From NCBI RefSeq assembly GCF_965638725.1, contig NC_134952.1, positions 66,679,424 through 66,743,423 on the forward strand: DNA of 64,000 nt, read 5' to 3'. This stretch comes from Aptenodytes patagonicus. Taxonomy: Eukaryota > Chordata > Aves > Sphenisciformes > Spheniscidae. Below the pieces are notes generated by a model that was given only the letters and a program-made list of their open reading frames with translations, was not told where the DNA came from and did not search any database. The position numbers and the translations under genes are program-made. Shown piece by piece: positions 59,801-64,000 of the stretch (positions are counted from its first letter, which is position 1; each line of letters opens with the position of its first letter).

Positions 59801-62800
59801 CCCCTGCCAGCCTTCTGACTTTTCTCCTCTATTTGCATTTTTTCCCTTAGGCCTTTTTTCCACTCCTGTTTTTCCAGCCTTGCCTTTTCTGCTATGCATT
59901 TCCACCCTGGTGTCTCATTTCTCCCTGCTCTGCCCTCTGTCAGTGCTTGCCTCCTCTGCTCCATCCTGAGTAAACTGGTGCTGGCTTCTTGCTCCAACTG
60001 TCCAAAATCCCCAGCCAAACGGAGGTCAGGGGATTCCTTAATGAAATTCCTTAGATATCAGTTTTGTGGAATAGTCTCCTGCTCATTCAGTGCATCTGGT
60101 TCTTCTGTGCTTCCAAGCTTCACTTTCTGCTTTTTGAAATGAGCCAAAACAGTGAAAGGAAAATACTGTGGGGAAGGCTGCGGGGGACACTCAAGAGACC
60201 CAGCACTGCTGTGGCCTGGCATACCTCCTCAGAGTCTCATTTGCTGCCTGGAAAATCTTTGCCTTTATTCCTGTTCATTATTAATGCATCTGAATCAAGA
60301 TCATTAGTGCAGAGGAATGGTTCTTGCTGTGAAATGGTCACCTGTAAAAAAGTAAATAACTGTGATACTGGTGATGAGAGAAGTTGGATGCTGAAGACCT
60401 GTAGGTTAGTTTGCACAGGTCCTGTCTCCACTTAGCAGGAGGAGGCTTGTGCTGCATATAACAAGGGACCTCTCGGGCTGGGTTTCCCTGGATGGGTTCC
60501 CTGGGTTTCACAGACAGCTCCCATGCATGGAGGTTAAGCTATTATGAATGTAAATCACTAACAGGCAGGTATGTTGGTCTCCAAGCTAATTGCCTGAAGC
60601 AAAGTTGCTTGAGGTTGGTCACAAGCAGCTGATGATTTTGTCACCTCGTTTGGACCCGGTGACTGCCCTGCTGCCTCCCAGCTTGTGTGGGCTTCCTTTG
60701 GTTGCTGGAAACCAGCTCTGACACATGCCTGGGGGCAAGATGGGATTTGCTGTGCAGGAACTGGGGAACAGCTGCTGCTCTCAGCACGTCCCAGCGATGA
60801 GTACATCATTCTGGAAATGGGTGGCAGGAAACTCTGCCTTTCTCCTTGGGGAAAAAGTGATCTCTGTCCCCCCCGGGTGCCCTCTCCCTTGTCACCAGCT
60901 GTGGCTGTGGTGGGTACCAAATGTGTTTAAGGTGAGACGCTGTGATACACAGGGTCTAACATGTTCTCACCCTCTCCCTGCTCAGGAGGATGTTTCTGTT
61001 CCCTGTTGCCACCCTGCACAGCCCCTTTCTGTAAGCCCTGGATCCTTCCTCCCCACCCCCGTGTTGTCCTGCCTGCCCTTACCAGTGTGCCCTACAAAAA
61101 GGGCTTTTGTGGAGGTGTGCTCGAGGGAGGTAGTTAATTTTTAGCTTCCTGTTTGCTGAGCCAGGAGTAAGATTTTAACAGGGACTTGCTAGACTAGAGC
61201 TGTTTTTGCTATTGCTTAACTAGTGCTGCCTGGCTCTGGGCCACTTAAAACAAAAGGCCAGACCCCAGAAAAGAGCAGAGCATCACTACAGTCACTGGAA
61301 AAACAAAACTGGGCCCTTTCTCCATGCGGCTCAAACACTGCCCAGGCCTGGGGTTTCAGAGCTAGAGGAAACCTCCCCAAAGTTGGTAGGTGGAGGTGTT
61401 TGTTGGGGTGAGGGCTTGTGTTTCTCCACTCAGGGATGTGGAGGGGAACTGGGGGGTGTCCACATCATCCAGCAGATTTTTGTGGCGACTGATAAGATTT
61501 CATCCTCTCTGCCGCAATCCATGGCCACTGCATCTGCTTCTCAGGTGGGGAAGCCAAGGCACCGATGTCCCAGGGACTGAGCTCTGTGGCCAGGCACTGT
61601 CCTGGGTTGTGCTGTCTGGGCAGTCTGTTCTGGCACACCGAAAGGGAAGGGAAGGTACTAGCTGGGTTTGGCAGCAGCAAGCTATGCATCACACTTCATC
61701 CCTGAAAGTCCTGTTCATATAAAGGCATGAACGCAGTCTGAGAGTTCATGATTAACTAGAAAATGAGATTAAGTTAACAAGGGTATGCATTAGGACACCA
61801 GTGAGACTAAATCTCTGGATTTTTAATGACAGAAATAAAACACTTCTGCCTCGTGGTACAAAAGCCTCATCAGTAGCTGATGTTAGCCTCGGTTTCTCTC
61901 CTGTTCAAAGAGCACGCTGTCAGGGATAAAGTGGCTAGTACGCAGTTTCATGTCAGGGCCTTATCCAGGGCACTGTCAAGGGGAAAGCAAGGGGGCCCCT
62001 TCCCAGGGATGCTGGGCTTAGGAGGCAGAGCTGTGCAGGGCTCTGGCATGGACTTGCTCCGTCAGGCTGTTTTCAAAATAGCTATTGTGCTTCTCAGAAT
62101 TTGCAGAGATTTTCAATAGCCATGAGGACCATGGAAAAGGTTTTTAAGTGCTCAGAGATGTAGGAGGTGCAAGGGCACAGGTCAAAAGCTAACCTCTTCA
62201 AGGGGAGATAAAGCCCTGAGGCTGTAAACAGCTCAGTGTGGGACAGCTGGGTCTGTGTGCAGGCGATAACCCAAGTACCTAGAGCAGCTACAGTGATGTG
62301 CTTTCCCAGGAGATGAGAAACGGGGGGGGAAGGTATTTTACTTGTTTTCTTTCTCTTTGATCCTCCACTGTTGCTAACCAATCCCTTGGTGTGACTTGTA
62401 TCAGAAGGGGAATGGTGATGTTGCAGGTTTCTTACCCTTTCTGGATGTAGGATCTGTACTTCCAGAGCCTGCCACAGACTCTGACCCTTAGCAAGAGCTG
62501 GTGACCAGTCAGCATGCCAGGCACGAGGGGAAGGTTTTGCTCAAGGTATGTGGCATGGCATGCTCTTTTACCTCCCCTTCTTGCAGAAACCATAAAGGAA
62601 CTAGTTTGTGGTGTAGGTAGCAAAGTGCTGGTATAATTCAATTCAGTTCATATACAAGTACCTACCGATAGCTACTGGTGTTTTCATAACACTGCTGGAT
62701 ATTCAGTGTTTGTGTGCTTGAGAGAGACTTTTACTTGGGGTTGTTCTTGTCTTGTAATGGCGTGCTGTCATAAAAGACTCCCAGGAAGGCAAATCTTGTA

Positions 62801-64000
62801 CTGGAGAGATGTTCTGTGGCTGGTGTGAGCATCTTCCTCTTTCTTTAGAGTAAAGCCACTGCTCAGCCTGGAGCCTGCTCTCATTAGGGTGAGCAACAGA
62901 GAGCTTTAATCCCCTTTGCTGCAGGAATTGACACATTTACCTTGCTGATGTGACAGACAAAATATGATTCATAAGCCACCAGCCTGACACTGGAAGGCTG
63001 CTGGAAAATCCCAGTTTAAAAGTTTTACATGTTACTGAAACAAAGCAGTCTGTCACAGCTCTGGAGTTGCTCAGAATTGATTCATGTTTCTGTGTTTGAT
63101 ATACAAAGGGGTAATTTGGACCTTAGCTCCTCCTGATGGTCAGGTTGTTTCTCCAAAGCCTGCAGGTGTGCCACACGTTTGGTTTGAGGGATGTGTACCT
63201 GCAATACGCTTCAAGCAAACAGAGCCTGTGGATGGGGGTCACGAGCAAGCAGAGCTCCTCATGTGCTGTGCATGAGGCAGAACTGTTACACTGGCAATTG
63301 CATGCAATGGTTGGCTTAAATTACCTCCCCACGAGTTGGCTGGCTCTGTGATTTGCCTGACAAATTTTCTGTGCCTTTCCCTGCTTGTTTTTCCTTAAGA
63401 AACCTCCAAGCCTTTTTTGTACGCCCTGACAGGCCATGGGGAGACGTGCTTCTGATTGTGACCCTGTGGCAATCCCAGTGATCACGGTCAGTGTCAGATG
63501 AATGCTAAATCCATGTTGTCCCTGGCACCCCCACTCTCCTCGGACCTGCTTGCCTATGTTATCCCCTTGGCCAGGCAAGGACCACCTGGGCCACCATGGC
63601 CCTGGGTGTTAACAGATGCATCCTCTGCTGTCAGCACCCTGCTTGAGTTAGTGCAAAACGCAGCAGGACCTTGAAGCTTTGCCAAGTAATGGGGCTGGTT
63701 TAGGATTTGGTGCCTCGCGCGCGTGGCTAAGGAAGGAAGTGACTTATGTGCTTGTGATTGGATTTTCCTTGCAGGTTTGCGCTGGCAGGCAAGAGTGAAA
63801 TGCATCTGATGCCCCAGGCTGCGCACAGCTTGCTGGCACTTGCCCAGCTGTAGGTGGGCAGGAGGGCAGCTGCTCGCAGCAGCACCCTGATGGTGTTTCA
63901 GGAGGGTAGGGGTGTGCATTGGCTGCAGAGAGAAACAGTCTCAGCATCTCTGTCCTTGGCATCTGCTCCTGATGCAAGGCTAGACCTGTCACAGGCTCCA
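53850..64000. other. DNA downstream of MEPE, no supported gene
   Basis: This 10 kb stretch lacks any open frame with SIBLING composition, a signal-peptide exon followed by a phase-0 donor, or another known family. SPP1 follows MEPE in other amniotes and was looked for by its acidic Asp run and RGD; it is not seen. It probably lies beyond the window or was missed because its exons are small. Confidence 0.55.

Noticed and set aside
53850-64000. Search for SPP1 (osteopontin) exons downstream of MEPE.
   Set aside because: No signal-peptide exon, acidic Asp run or RGD-bearing frame of the SPP1 type was found. Absence by eye is not proof, as the exons are small.
1-64000. tRNA, rRNA, CRISPR arrays and bacterial-type operons.
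   Set aside because: None was seen. The spliced genes, poly(A) signals and CR1 element mark this as vertebrate nuclear DNA, where such bacterial features are not expected. A covariance-model scan would be needed to exclude small RNAs.

Overview
The window looks like avian nuclear DNA. It carries three secreted bone and eggshell matrix genes of the SIBLING family in the order DMP1 - IBSP - MEPE (the avian MEPE product is called ovocleidin-116). It also carries a nearly complete CR1 retrotransposon, the dominant LINE of birds. All three genes are on the + strand within about 25 kb. Each has a non-coding first exon, a short signal-peptide exon 2, small middle exons and one large acidic last exon. 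Every coding intron that I could place lies between codons (phase 0), which is the family hallmark.

Layout. 1-15,029: A+T-rich sequence with no exon I can defend. 15,030 to about 18,990: a CR1 element on the minus strand, with ORF1 (coiled coil plus SGNH esterase-like) and ORF2 (endonuclease plus reverse transcriptase). ORF2 is broken by two frameshifts and one stop. About 19,000-28,540: intergenic, with an A+T microsatellite at 21.2 kb. 28,650-32,700: DMP1, 553 codons. 32,700-40,900: intergenic. 40,910-45,840: IBSP, 306 codons with two poly-Glu tracts and two RGD motifs. 45,860-47,940: a short spacer. 47,950-53,790: MEPE/ovocleidin-116, 733 codons. 53,850-64,000: no recognised gene; SPP1, the expected next family member, is not visible.

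How the genes work together. All three products are predicted to be secreted, flexible, acidic proteins that bind calcium or hydroxyapatite, carry RGD integrin-binding motifs and act in the mineralising matrix of bone. The MEPE product also acts in eggshell. DMP1 keeps the MQxDDP site cut by BMP1/tolloid proteases. IBSP keeps the poly-Glu mineral-nucleating tracts and the Tyr-rich C-terminus. MEPE keeps an N-terminal Cys pair and a Ser/acidic ASARM-like patch near the C-terminus. The three inferred core promoters share an ATTGG/GTTGG box about 26-39 bp ahead of a TATA-like element.

Limits. Exon borders come from reading splice consensus and frame by eye, untranslated exon starts are approximate, and no database search was possible. 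The species cannot be named from this window.
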